A stretch of 7,847 nucleotides of DNA from DAIOSQ01 sp036752465 (GCA_036752465.1 DAIOSQ010000089.1:1-7847), one strand, 5' to 3'. Shown: positions 1 to 6,189, numbered from the stretch's first letter. Translations and numbers: made by a program. The notes: generated by a model not told the origin, from the sequence alone.

Positions 1-60
1 TTTAGTTTATCTTATTATGTGGATGGTGGTGCCGTTAAAAAGATAGCGGTAAAGAAGTAG
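1..60 (+). CDS. possible 3' end of a gene entering from the left edge
   Basis: Frame 1 is open from the first base to a TAG at 58-60 and encodes 19 residues ending in a lysine-rich tail (VKKIAVKK). No start is visible and the piece is too short to identify. All three minus-strand frames are interrupted within these 60 bases, so a gene on that strand is unlikely here. It may be the C-terminus of an upstream gene convergent with the minus-strand gene ending at 209, or it may be chance. Confidence 0.22.
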   Translation, partial: FSLSYYVDGGAVKKIAVKK

Positions 61-208
61 TGCCACTTCCCTGCGGCAGTGCATGTCCATTGCTGTGCAT
101 CCTGCGCGACATCATGTCATACAATCCATGTCATCCCTAGATTTTAGTATATATACACTTCGTGATTTGATCACTTAGTTAAAAGATGATTAAGTTGTAA
201 GATATATC
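61..208. other. non-coding spacer with short repeats
   Basis: No convincing open frame is seen. The stretch holds two exact copies of CATGTCAT (113-120 and 127-134), a related CATGTCCAT (82-90), two copies of GTGCAT (79-84 and 95-100), a short inverted repeat GTGAT-TTG-ATCAC (162-174) and the 10-bp palindrome AGATATATCT (200-209). None is followed by a T-run, so no intrinsic terminator can be claimed for the minus-strand gene that ends at 209. Confidence 0.5.
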
Positions 209-1144
209 TCAATGCTTATACATCAACTGCTGATGCTCAGGTTCAGGCTTTAACAACGGCTCGCGGTTATGAATGCTATTTAAAAAATTTCTTGCATATT
301 TTATGTCAGTTGTTAATAGTTTGGCTTGTGTTCTTTGATAGGACAAATGTAACGGTTCATACGGTTTTCTATCAATTAAACAGGTATAAAATTGCTTTTT
401 CGGTAAAAAATTGTCATTAGAAACGGTTCTAAAGAGCCCTTCTTGTTGGATGCTGAGAATTCTTTTGGCAGCTGCTTTTTTTGAGGGTTCGGCTATTTTT
501 TCTAATAATGAATCACTTTCGGCAAATGCTATTTCCATGATTTTAAAAAATTCTTGTAAGGCGGCTATGGGATCATGTTTGCTTAGGGATCCTTGGGTTA
601 AGATGCGTAACCACTGCTGGCGATACCAACTGATTTTAGCACCACCTTCAAAAAATTGATCCACTCTATTCACTAGTTTGGGGCAACATACGGTCATATT
701 ATTCCAATGCATTAAAAAAGAGTTATGGATAAGGGAGACCGAAGGGCGAGGTTGGCTGCTATGATACAAATCAATATCTTGGATCGCTGGAAATAGGGAT
801 GAATGGCAAGCTTCGAGATGTGGGTATACACCGATACCATGTTGTAAGGTTGTTTTACATATCAGCACTTCACGATTTTGTTCGAAGTAGGCAAGCAGTA
901 ATAAAAAATACAGATGGGCTCGCCAGGTTGCGTGGTAACGTATATTTTTTTCATAAGCTTGTACCCACGCATATTCAGAGGCTTTGTGGTTAAGCACGCC
1001 AATATAGCCTAACGCAGGTGTGGGGTAGGCACCATAAGGAAACTTTATGCGCTTACTCGCCATTTGACGTCTGTTAAGACGGTTTAACCAATGGAAGATT
1101 TTCACGTATGGGTATAGCATGGCACGATATCCTATCTTATGCAT
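209..1144 (-). CDS. hypothetical protein, function not recognised
   Basis: The open frame encodes 311 residues from the first ATG, but the second in-frame ATG (M9, bases 1118-1120) has an AGGA at 1130-1133 nine bases upstream, while the first has no visible ribosome-binding site. A 303-residue product starting at 1120 is therefore more likely. I do not recognise a family. The protein is rich in His, Tyr, Trp, Arg and Lys. It has one short hydrophobic run (LYFLLLLAYF, about residues 78-87), too short for a confident membrane segment, and no signal peptide. A Lys/Ala/Glu-rich helical stretch lies near residues 210-230. The C-terminus ends in a Pro/Glu/His-rich tail (KPEPEHQQLMYKH). It is divergent from the effector-like gene at 1302, so shared regulation is possible. 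It could be an uncharacterised Legionellales-specific protein or effector, but nothing in the sequence proves that. Confidence 0.7.
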   Translation of the reverse strand: MHKIGYRAMLYPYVKIFHWLNRLNRRQMASKRIKFPYGAYPTPALGYIGVLNHKASEYAWVQAYEKNIRYHATWRAHLYFLLLLAYFEQNREVLICKTTLQHGIGVYPHLEACHSSLFPAIQDIDLYHSSQPRPSVSLIHNSFLMHWNNMTVCCPKLVNRVDQFFEGGAKISWYRQQWLRILTQGSLSKHDPIAALQEFFKIMEIAFAESDSLLEKIAEPSKKAAAKRILSIQQEGLFRTVSNDNFLPKKQFYTCLIDRKPYEPLHLSYQRTQAKLLTTDIKYARNFLNSIHNREPLLKPEPEHQQLMYKH

Positions 1145-1193
1145 GCAGTTTTTGCTGTCGCTAACGGCAATATCTGATCACCTGTGTTTCTCT

Positions 1194-1223
1194 ATCATAT
1201 GCCAACTGTACGTACGTTCGCAA
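1194..1223 (-). promoter_or_regulatory. candidate promoter of the minus-strand hypothetical gene
   Basis: Read on the minus strand, TTGCGA (1223-1218) and TATGAT (1199-1194) are separated by 18 bp and match the sigma-70 -35 and -10 boxes at four and five of six positions. They lie about 75 bp upstream of the preferred start at 1120. This is pattern matching only. Confidence 0.33.
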
Positions 1224-1228
1224 GGAAT

Positions 1229-1247
1229 GATCATATTAAGATCATAT
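1229..1247. promoter_or_regulatory. tandem GATCATAT repeat, possible regulator site
   Basis: GATCATAT occurs at 1229-1236 and again at 1240-1247, giving an exact 8-bp direct repeat with 11-bp period, about one helical turn. Related copies are TATCATAT (1193-1200) and the inverted CTATGATC (1265-1272). An 11-bp tandem spacing is typical of OmpR/PhoB-class response regulators, including PmrA of Legionella and Coxiella. Read on the minus strand, 1239-1231 gives TTAATATGA within CTTAATATG, close to one PmrA half-site as I recall it; the second half-site is poor. The repeat lies between two divergent genes, just upstream of the -35 position for the gene at 1302. Confidence 0.35.
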
Positions 1248-1272
1248 CTACACTATTTTCTTCACTATGATC

Positions 1273-1278
1273 TACAAT
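1273..1278 (+). promoter_or_regulatory. candidate -10 box of the effector-like gene
   Basis: TACAAT matches TATAAT at five of six positions and lies 23 bp before the start codon at 1302, a distance that leaves a leader of roughly 18 bases. No good -35 box lies 16-18 bp upstream. Together with the tandem repeat ending at 1247, this would fit an activator-dependent promoter, but the site is weakly supported. Confidence 0.25.
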
Positions 1279-1301
1279 AAAAGTTAGAGGGAACAACGAG
1301 T

Positions 1302-2342
1302 ATGGTCATGAAGAATAAACAGCAATTGCTGGAAGCGATCAGCAAAAAAACTTGGGACCAAGCCGCGGTCAATGCAGTGATTGCAGCAAAAGCGAAGAAA
1401 CGTGCAAGCAAGGGTAGGCCTTTACATGTTTATTCTTTGGATTTGAACAAGCGCGAGGGGGTTGCAGAACCCTTTAATCAGGCTAACATGAATGCTTTTG
1501 TGGATATGATTTACGCAAAAGCCATGTCTCGTCAAACACCGCTTAGATTGCAATTGATGGTTTTGGCCACATCAGCACATTGGACCGCAGTTGATATGCT
1601 GGTATCAAAGGATTCGGCGGTCTTTTTTAATTTTGATGCCGCGAATAACGCCAGCGCGAATTATGTTTTTAACCTATTTAAAAAGTTAATCGCGAAATAC
1701 CCTGACGAGTCAGCATCTACTTTCTACGTTTACCAGCATGATGACATACCAGGTGAGGCGGACAAAAAATATCAAGTTCAATATGACGGGTGGAGTTGTT
1801 CACGCTTTGCTTTGGACGCGCTCTTTCATTTATCAAACTTAGACACATTTGGTATATTGAATAAACAAGAAAAGCGGCTGCAAGATACCGATATGGGTTT
1901 TAAAACATTCCCGAAAACGCCAAATAAAAGAGCTATTAGCCCCCATAATATACCCATCGAATTGTCTTTTTTATTTAGAAATACACAATCTTTGCGCGCT
2001 TTGCAGCGATTGGATGACAGCCTGATGAATCACGTGATTAATCAAAAAGGTGAAACGTTAACACAGTCAGTAACCAGACATACCGAAAAAACGGTAATCA
2101 AAGGCGAATTAAAAGATAATAATCAAGCCATTCACCATAAACAAAGCGGTTATATGGCGGATGTTGAAGATTTTTTAAGTGCTGACGAAGACAGTGAACG
2201 TACGGTACAAGCCCGCGATGTTTTGCTTGCCAGTGAAACAGATAGTTTTTTAAATAATAAATTAACCCGAAGACATATCACCGTAAAGCCTCTTGATATT
2301 GAAAGTGATCTTGATGAAACCGACTCGGAAAGTTTGGGATAA
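1302..2342 (+). CDS. YopJ-like / CE-clan cysteine enzyme, candidate secreted effector
   Basis: The 346-residue protein has the catalytic layout of clan CE. His93 sits in an HWTAVD motif, Asp112 in FNFDAA, and Cys166 in GWSCSRFALDAL, with Gln160 six residues before the cysteine as expected for the oxyanion-hole glutamine. The His-to-acid spacing of 19 and the flanking pattern match YopJ (His109, Glu128, Cys172) better than Ulp/SENP proteases, where it is usually about 17. The acid-to-Cys distance of 54 is longer than YopJ's 44 and fits some bacterial ULP-like deubiquitinases. The product is thus either a YopJ-type acetyltransferase or a ubiquitin-like protease acting on host proteins. The N-terminus has a basic cluster (residues 30-39). 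The region after about 245 is hydrophilic and ends in an acidic tail, compatible with a Dot/Icm C-terminal signal. GAGGGA at 1287-1292 is nine bases before the first ATG, supporting it over the ATG at 1308. No signal peptide is seen. Confidence 0.62.
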   Translation: MVMKNKQQLLEAISKKTWDQAAVNAVIAAKAKKRASKGRPLHVYSLDLNKREGVAEPFNQANMNAFVDMIYAKAMSRQTPLRLQLMVLATSAHWTAVDMLVSKDSAVFFNFDAANNASANYVFNLFKKLIAKYPDESASTFYVYQHDDIPGEADKKYQVQYDGWSCSRFALDALFHLSNLDTFGILNKQEKRLQDTDMGFKTFPKTPNKRAISPHNIPIELSFLFRNTQSLRALQRLDDSLMNHVINQKGETLTQSVTRHTEKTVIKGELKDNNQAIHHKQSGYMADVEDFLSADEDSERTVQARDVLLASETDSFLNNKLTRRHITVKPLDIESDLDETDSESLG

Positions 2343-2368
2343 ACCATTTCACGAGCAATGCTGGGATC

Positions 2369-2449
2369 TTAAAGATAATAGCTACTTTTGGTCATCAAAG
2401 ATGCAAGCCAGCGCATAGCCATTTTGATCCATTGTGGTAGCTCATGGGC
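2369..2449 (-). pseudogene. out-of-frame 3' end of coq7
   Basis: One base after codon 184 of coq7, a second minus-strand frame opens and encodes 26 residues, from AHELPQWIKMAMRWLASL to the end SSYYL, closing with TAA at 2371-2369. The pattern (ELP, amphipathic helix with Met-Arg, then a short aromatic end) resembles the usual Coq7 C-terminus. Restoring the frame, for example by removing the base at 2450, would give about 210 residues, close to the family's usual length of about 215. It may be a real deletion, a sequencing error, or, less likely, a recoding site. Confidence 0.65.
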
Positions 2450-3002
2450 ACCCGCTATGTTGGGCATGCTGTAATTCATCTTGGTGCATGGCTGCCAGAA
2501 TAGCATGGCTTTTTTCGTCTTCAGCAGGGATGGCTTGTATATGCGTTTGTAAATGTTGTGCTACTTGTCGCTCGGTTTCGACCACAAATCCTAAGCTTAA
2601 GCTGTCACCTAAACACCCTGCTGCTGCGCCGATAAACCATGCGCCTCCATACCATAGGACGTTGAGGATACTTGGACGACTGTGCAATTCTTGTAAACGT
2701 ACCTCACACCAGCCCATATGATCGACTTCTTCTTTGGCTGCTTGCAGCAGTTGTTGTCGCAGTTTCTGTGAGGAGGCGGTCAGTGCTTGTCCTTGGTATA
2801 ACCCCTGTGCACAAACCTCCCCGGCGTGATCGACGCGTAGCAATCCCGCAGTATGCTTACTTTGGGCAATATTCGTTTTGGGCGAGTGTAGACTGGCTGC
2901 TGGTGATTCTCGTGTGAGCAAACGGTGTTGTGGCACAAAAATTGAGCGCATGAAACTATCCACACTACCTATGAGGTGATCTATTGTATTCAATTGGCGC
3001 AT
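2442..3002 (-). CDS. coq7: Coq7-type demethoxyubiquinone hydroxylase, frameshifted near C-terminus
   Basis: Coq7 is a di-iron monooxygenase. It hydroxylates 2-polyprenyl-3-methyl-6-methoxy-1,4-benzoquinone in the penultimate step of aerobic ubiquinone synthesis, at the inner membrane. The expected iron ligands are present: Glu62 in RVDHAGE, Glu92 and His95 in EEVDH, Glu144 in VETE, and Glu176 and His179 in DELQH. The start at 3002 is supported by AGGAGA (3014-3009) six bases upstream. The open frame stops after 186 residues, about 30 short of the family, because of a frame change at about 2450. The missing C-terminal helix is encoded in the next frame (2449-2369). All metal ligands precede the break, so partial activity is conceivable, but the lost helix normally helps membrane and quinone contact. 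The gene lies 59 bp downstream of the ABC ATPase gene on the same strand and may be cotranscribed with it. Confidence 0.9.
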   Translation of the reverse strand: MRQLNTIDHLIGSVDSFMRSIFVPQHRLLTRESPAASLHSPKTNIAQSKHTAGLLRVDHAGEVCAQGLYQGQALTASSQKLRQQLLQAAKEEVDHMGWCEVRLQELHSRPSILNVLWYGGAWFIGAAAGCLGDSLSLGFVVETERQVAQHLQTHIQAIPAEDEKSHAILAAMHQDELQHAQHSGCP

Positions 3003-3061
3003 ATATTATCTCCTAGTGTCATGACAGGCTCTGATCATAGCCATCCGTTCAGTTTGGATGT
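3003..3061. other. spacer between ABC ATPase gene and coq7
   Basis: The spacer holds the coq7 ribosome-binding site (3009-3014), the 10-bp palindrome TGTCATGACA (3017-3026) and a short inverted repeat CATCC/GGATG (3042-3046 and 3056-3060). The last lies just after the ATPase stop but has only five pairs and no T-run on the minus strand, so it is not a credible terminator. Transcription may continue into coq7. Confidence 0.45.
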
Positions 3062-4360
3062 TTAAATGCCTGGGTTCTCCAAACTTAAAATCCCTGTTTT
3101 GAAATCATAAGCAAAAATTTCTGCATATCGACCCCAGTCAATCATAGTTTTTAATACGCGATCCGCTTCTTTTTCACTTAAAAAATCTTCTAATTTACTC
3201 AAGAAACGCTCCTCCGAGACACGGTGCCCGCTTTTTTCGTCTAAGATCCGACGTATATAACGTGCCAGCGGTACCTTTTCCAGTAATCTCTGGGCAAATA
3301 ATTGTTTGCGTGTTTGTAGATCGGCGAGCGAGAATTGCTTGCCCAATTCACTCAAATGTATATCACCATCGGCAATTTCTGCGAAACCTAAAATATCTAA
3401 TGTTTCTAACACCGGAAATAAATCATCGACATGCATCATCAACTCATCCGCCAATTCAGGTAAGTCAATGCGCTCTTTATCTTCAAATGATTTCATGGTT
3501 TCAATCAAGCCGGATAACTCCGAAGGTTCGACATCCGGTAGTCGGTAGCCCAAACCAATTTGTTTGTCTCGATGTGCGTATCTGGCTTTTTCACTGGAGC
3601 CACGCATCATCAATGTATAAATATTATCAAGCAGTTCACGAAAAGCGGGTGTTTCGGAATCCCGAGGATGAGGTAACAATACCGGCAATTCGGCACACAA
3701 GCAGCCTGGATCACTGCCCAATATCACAATTCTGTCTGCCATCATCACAGCTTCTTCAATATTATGCGTGACTAATAAAATACCATTGGTATGGGTCTTT
3801 TTTTCTTGCCATAAGGCAAGCAAATCGGATTTTAAATTTTCCGCGGTTAATACATCCAGCGCAGAAAATGGTTCATCCATCAAGAGGACATCTGGATCAA
3901 CTACCAGCGCACGAGCAAAACCCACGCGTTGCCGCATACCTCCGGATAGTTCCTTAGGATAAGCGGACTCAAAGCCATCTAAACCAATGATATCAATGGC
4001 TTGGATAGCTCGAGTACGGCGTTGCTCCCGCGCTATTCCCTGGGCTTCTAAGCCTAATTCTACATTTTCTAATACGGTTAACCAGGGCATCAATGCAAAC
4101 GATTGAAAAACCATGGCGATGCCTGCTACGGGTTGAGTAACTGGTTGCCCACGATATATGACTTCACCTGAGCTGGGTGCAATCAAGCCAGCAATAATTC
4201 TTAATAATGTCGATTTCCCTGAGCCTGATTTACCCAGCAAAGCCACGATTTCACCACTTCTCAGGGTGAAATCGATATCTTCTAAAACCAATAAATCCTG
4301 AGATAAGCCTTTTTTATAAGACTTGCGCAATTTTTTGATATGGATAATTGTTTCTGACAT
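3062..4360 (-). CDS. ABC transporter ATP-binding protein with C-terminal AAA-associated domain
   Basis: This is the cytoplasmic ATPase of an importer of the nitrate/sulfonate/taurine-like (NitT/TauT) family. All nucleotide-binding motifs are intact: Walker A GKSGSGKST (residues 43-51), Q-loop Gln86, signature LSGGMRQR (138-145), Walker B VLLMDEP (158-164), and switch His199. The 432-residue length exceeds the usual 250 or so. Residues about 275-425 form an extra helical, Glu/Asp/Leu-rich domain resembling the AAA-associated C-terminal domain known from a subset of these ATPases (recognised by pattern; its role is unclear). Its AGGAAGG ribosome-binding site (4368-4362) touches the permease stop codon, and the genes are seven bases apart, so translational coupling is likely. 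The substrate cannot be deduced; family labels such as nitrate or sulfonate are only inherited names, and no binding-protein gene lies nearby. Confidence 0.9.
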   Translation of the reverse strand: MSETIIHIKKLRKSYKKGLSQDLLVLEDIDFTLRSGEIVALLGKSGSGKSTLLRIIAGLIAPSSGEVIYRGQPVTQPVAGIAMVFQSFALMPWLTVLENVELGLEAQGIAREQRRTRAIQAIDIIGLDGFESAYPKELSGGMRQRVGFARALVVDPDVLLMDEPFSALDVLTAENLKSDLLALWQEKKTHTNGILLVTHNIEEAVMMADRIVILGSDPGCLCAELPVLLPHPRDSETPAFRELLDNIYTLMMRGSSEKARYAHRDKQIGLGYRLPDVEPSELSGLIETMKSFEDKERIDLPELADELMMHVDDLFPVLETLDILGFAEIADGDIHLSELGKQFSLADLQTRKQLFAQRLLEKVPLARYIRRILDEKSGHRVSEERFLSKLEDFLSEKEADRVLKTMIDWGRYAEIFAYDFKTGILSLENPGI

Positions 4361-4361
4361 A

Positions 4362-4368
4362 CCTTCCT
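4362..4368 (-). promoter_or_regulatory. ribosome-binding site of ATPase gene abutting permease stop
   Basis: On the minus strand AGGAAGG runs from 4368 to 4362, one base before the ATG at 4360, and its first base overlaps the TGA of the permease gene (4370-4368). Its AGGA core leaves a normal spacing to the ATG. The arrangement suggests that ribosomes finishing the permease restart on the ATPase. Confidence 0.6.
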
Positions 4369-6107
4369 CAATGAATATTAAAGCGTGTATACGCCATGCG
4401 GTGCAGCGGTCGCCACAAGATCTGGTTGAACAATAAAACGTATAAACACATCATCACCGTACCCATGACAATACCTGGAAAATGTCCAGTTAACGTGCTG
4501 GCTTGAATATATGCACCAAGACCGGTAGCTTTTAACACCACAGGCCCCCAACTTAACCATTCAGCGACAATACTGGCGTTCCACGCGCCGCCAGCTGCGG
4601 TGATGGCGCCGGTGATATAAAAGGGAAAAATTGCTGGCAGTGCAAAACGACGCCACCATAACCAACCTTTTAGGCCCATATTGTCTGCCATCAAACATAA
4701 ATCTCTGGGGATCTTGGAGGTACCAGCAATCACATTAAACAATATATACCATTGCGTGCCTAGGATCATAAGCGGTGTGACCCAGATTTCCACATTCAAG
4801 TGAAAGCGGACGATTGCGACCACAAACAGCGGGTAAAATAAATTCGCAGGAAATGCCGCAGCAAATTGTATCACAGGTTGTAGTGCTTGCACCCAATGTG
4901 GTCTTAAGCCTACCCAAACGCCCACTGGAATCCATATCAATGAACTGAGGAGGATCATCACAATCACACGCGAACCTGTCATGGCACCGAGAAACATCAC
5001 ATGCAATATTTCACGGCCATTGATTTGTGTGATGATGTAACCGATTAGTCCATACAAGGCGGCACCCAACAGCAAACTGATCGCCGCATTGCAGCAATAA
5101 TGCAAGGTGCTGCGTTCTGACGAACTGTGCTTCGGCAGGATCTTGGTGCCAAATAGATGGCGACAAGATCCATTAATAAACTTATCGCGCAGCACACACA
5201 GCCCATAATCAAATACCCGTAAATAATAACTACGACGTATCAGGTCTAAAAACCAAGATTGTGCTTCCGCTTCATCCGCAGCATACTCGACTTTAAATTT
5301 TTCAGACCAAGCTATCAGAGGACGAAACAAAATTTGATCATACAGAAAAATCACGACCATCATGGTGATAATGGCATAACCAACCGCCTGTAAATCATGT
5401 TGCTCAATCGCCAGCGCAATATAAGAACCAACACCAGGCAAGCGGATTTCTTGATGTGCGACGACGATGGCTTCTGATAACACGACAAAAAACCAGCTTG
5501 CAGACATCGACATCATGATATTCCACAACAACCCTGACATCGAGTAAGGGACATCAATTTTCCAAAATCTTTGCCATGGTGACAGCTGAAACATCACTGC
5601 CGCCTCATATAAGTCATGTGGTATGGTTTTTAATGACTGATAAAAACTAAAGGTTATGTTCCATACTTGTGCCGTAAAAATAACAAAAATGGCTGCACAC
5701 TCAGGACCAAGCAGGCTGCCAGGAAAGAGGTGGATAAAGCCGATCACAGTAATTGCTAAAAAGCTCAATACGGGTACGGCTTGTAAAATATCAATGGCAG
5801 GAATAATGAGCAGCTCCGCGCGCCTATTTTTCGCCGCCAGTGTGCCAAAGATGAAAGAAAATAAAATGGCAAACATCAGCGCGATAAACATCCTTAACAC
5901 GGTCCGTAATGCGTAGATTGGTAATTTTTGTGGCAACAATGACAGTGGTAATGGTTCACCAATAGCATAGGGTGTCGCCATTTGCTGAGCAGCCAAACCT
6001 AAAAAAACCAGCAAAGAACAGATGAAAATCAATAATAAAAAATCCCATCGTGTCAGTAAACGATTGACTTTTTCATCGTTGGTAAAATAAATATGATTAT
6101 TCGCCAC
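4368..6107 (-). CDS. fused two-domain ABC importer permease, NitT/TauT-like
   Basis: The 579-residue protein is a tandem fusion of two permease domains (BPD_transp_1 type), so one chain may supply both halves of the membrane channel for the ATPase encoded downstream. Hydrophobic segments appear near residues 22-40, 68-90, 100-125, 135-155, 190-216 and 240-258 in the first half. In the second half they appear near 338-360, 368-398, 408-432, 440-461, 488-512 and 543-562. The halves are joined by a hydrophilic linker (about 265-335). The cytoplasmic EAA-loop equivalents are EAAVMFQLSPWQRFWKIDVP (168-187) and MADNMGLKGWLWWRRFALP (473-491). The first has Gln174 where the conserved Gly is usual, and the second lacks the EAA letters. 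The start is GTG at 6107, chosen because GAGGAG (6119-6114) lies six bases upstream and no in-frame ATG is closer. The imported substrate is unknown. Confidence 0.88.
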   Translation of the reverse strand: MANNHIYFTNDEKVNRLLTRWDFLLLIFICSLLVFLGLAAQQMATPYAIGEPLPLSLLPQKLPIYALRTVLRMFIALMFAILFSFIFGTLAAKNRRAELLIIPAIDILQAVPVLSFLAITVIGFIHLFPGSLLGPECAAIFVIFTAQVWNITFSFYQSLKTIPHDLYEAAVMFQLSPWQRFWKIDVPYSMSGLLWNIMMSMSASWFFVVLSEAIVVAHQEIRLPGVGSYIALAIEQHDLQAVGYAIITMMVVIFLYDQILFRPLIAWSEKFKVEYAADEAEAQSWFLDLIRRSYYLRVFDYGLCVLRDKFINGSCRHLFGTKILPKHSSSERSTLHYCCNAAISLLLGAALYGLIGYIITQINGREILHVMFLGAMTGSRVIVMILLSSLIWIPVGVWVGLRPHWVQALQPVIQFAAAFPANLFYPLFVVAIVRFHLNVEIWVTPLMILGTQWYILFNVIAGTSKIPRDLCLMADNMGLKGWLWWRRFALPAIFPFYITGAITAAGGAWNASIVAEWLSWGPVVLKATGLGAYIQASTLTGHFPGIVMGTVMMCLYVLLFNQILWRPLHRMAYTRFNIH

Positions 6108-6113
6108 AGCTGT

Positions 6114-6119
6114 CTCCTC
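6114..6119 (-). promoter_or_regulatory. ribosome-binding site fixing the GTG start of the permease
   Basis: GAGGAG on the minus strand lies six bases before GTG at 6107-6105. An ATG at 6121-6119 is out of frame with the permease. This strong site is the reason to accept the GTG start. Confidence 0.7.
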
Positions 6120-6124
6120 ATGAA

Positions 6125-6154
6125 TTGCAGCTCCGTCAGAAAATAAAGTATACT
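6125..6154 (+). promoter_or_regulatory. candidate promoter of the IcmL-like/gcvT operon
   Basis: TTGCAG (6125-6130) and TATACT (6149-6154) are 18 bp apart and resemble sigma-70 -35 and -10 boxes. Transcription would begin near 6161, about 29 bases before the start at 6190, with AAGGA at 6179-6183 as the ribosome-binding site. The region is too short to hold a glycine riboswitch. Confidence 0.5.
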
Positions 6155-6174
6155 GCTCATTACTTTAAGTTTAA
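6147..6174 (-). promoter_or_regulatory. candidate divergent promoter of the permease operon sharing the -10
   Basis: AGTATACT (6147-6154) is a perfect palindrome, so TATACT can also be read on the minus strand (6152-6147). A weak -35 candidate, TTAAAC (6174-6169), lies 16 bp upstream in that direction. Transcription would start near 6140, about 33 bases before the GTG at 6107. The -35 box is poor, so this rests mainly on the shared -10 and geometry. Confidence 0.33.
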
Positions 6175-6189
6175 TGATAAGGATGCATC

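Noticed and set aside
411..993. Plus-strand open frames of 82 and 64 residues inside the left minus-strand gene
   Set aside because: Both are contained in a longer, continuous opposite-strand gene and show no coding signature of their own.
2366..2376. ATCTTAAAGAT inverted repeat between the convergent effector and coq7 genes as a terminator
   Set aside because: It is short and AT-rich, has almost no loop and no following T-run, and overlaps the restored coq7 stop codon.
2442..2456. Programmed +1 frameshift in coq7
   Set aside because: The shift region (CCA TGA) offers poor re-pairing for a slipping tRNA and lacks an upstream ribosome-binding-like stimulator; mutation or sequencing error is simpler.
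2434..2917. Two plus-strand open frames of 95 and 81 residues opposite coq7
   Set aside because: They are antisense to coq7, are rich in Cys or Val runs as expected from reverse reading, and have no supporting ribosome-binding site.
3042..3060. CATCC/GGATG hairpin after the ABC ATPase stop as a terminator
   Set aside because: Only five base pairs, a nine-base loop and no T-run on the transcribed strand.
3262..3771. 169-residue plus-strand open frame opposite the ABC ATPase gene
   Set aside because: It lies entirely antisense to a gene with all ABC motifs intact, and its product shows no recognisable domain.
5656..5916. 86-residue plus-strand open frame opposite the permease
   Set aside because: It mirrors hydrophobic helices of the permease and has no independent evidence.
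6108..6189. Glycine riboswitch ahead of the gcvT operon
   Set aside because: The whole divergent region is 82 bp, far too short for a glycine aptamer, and no such fold is apparent.
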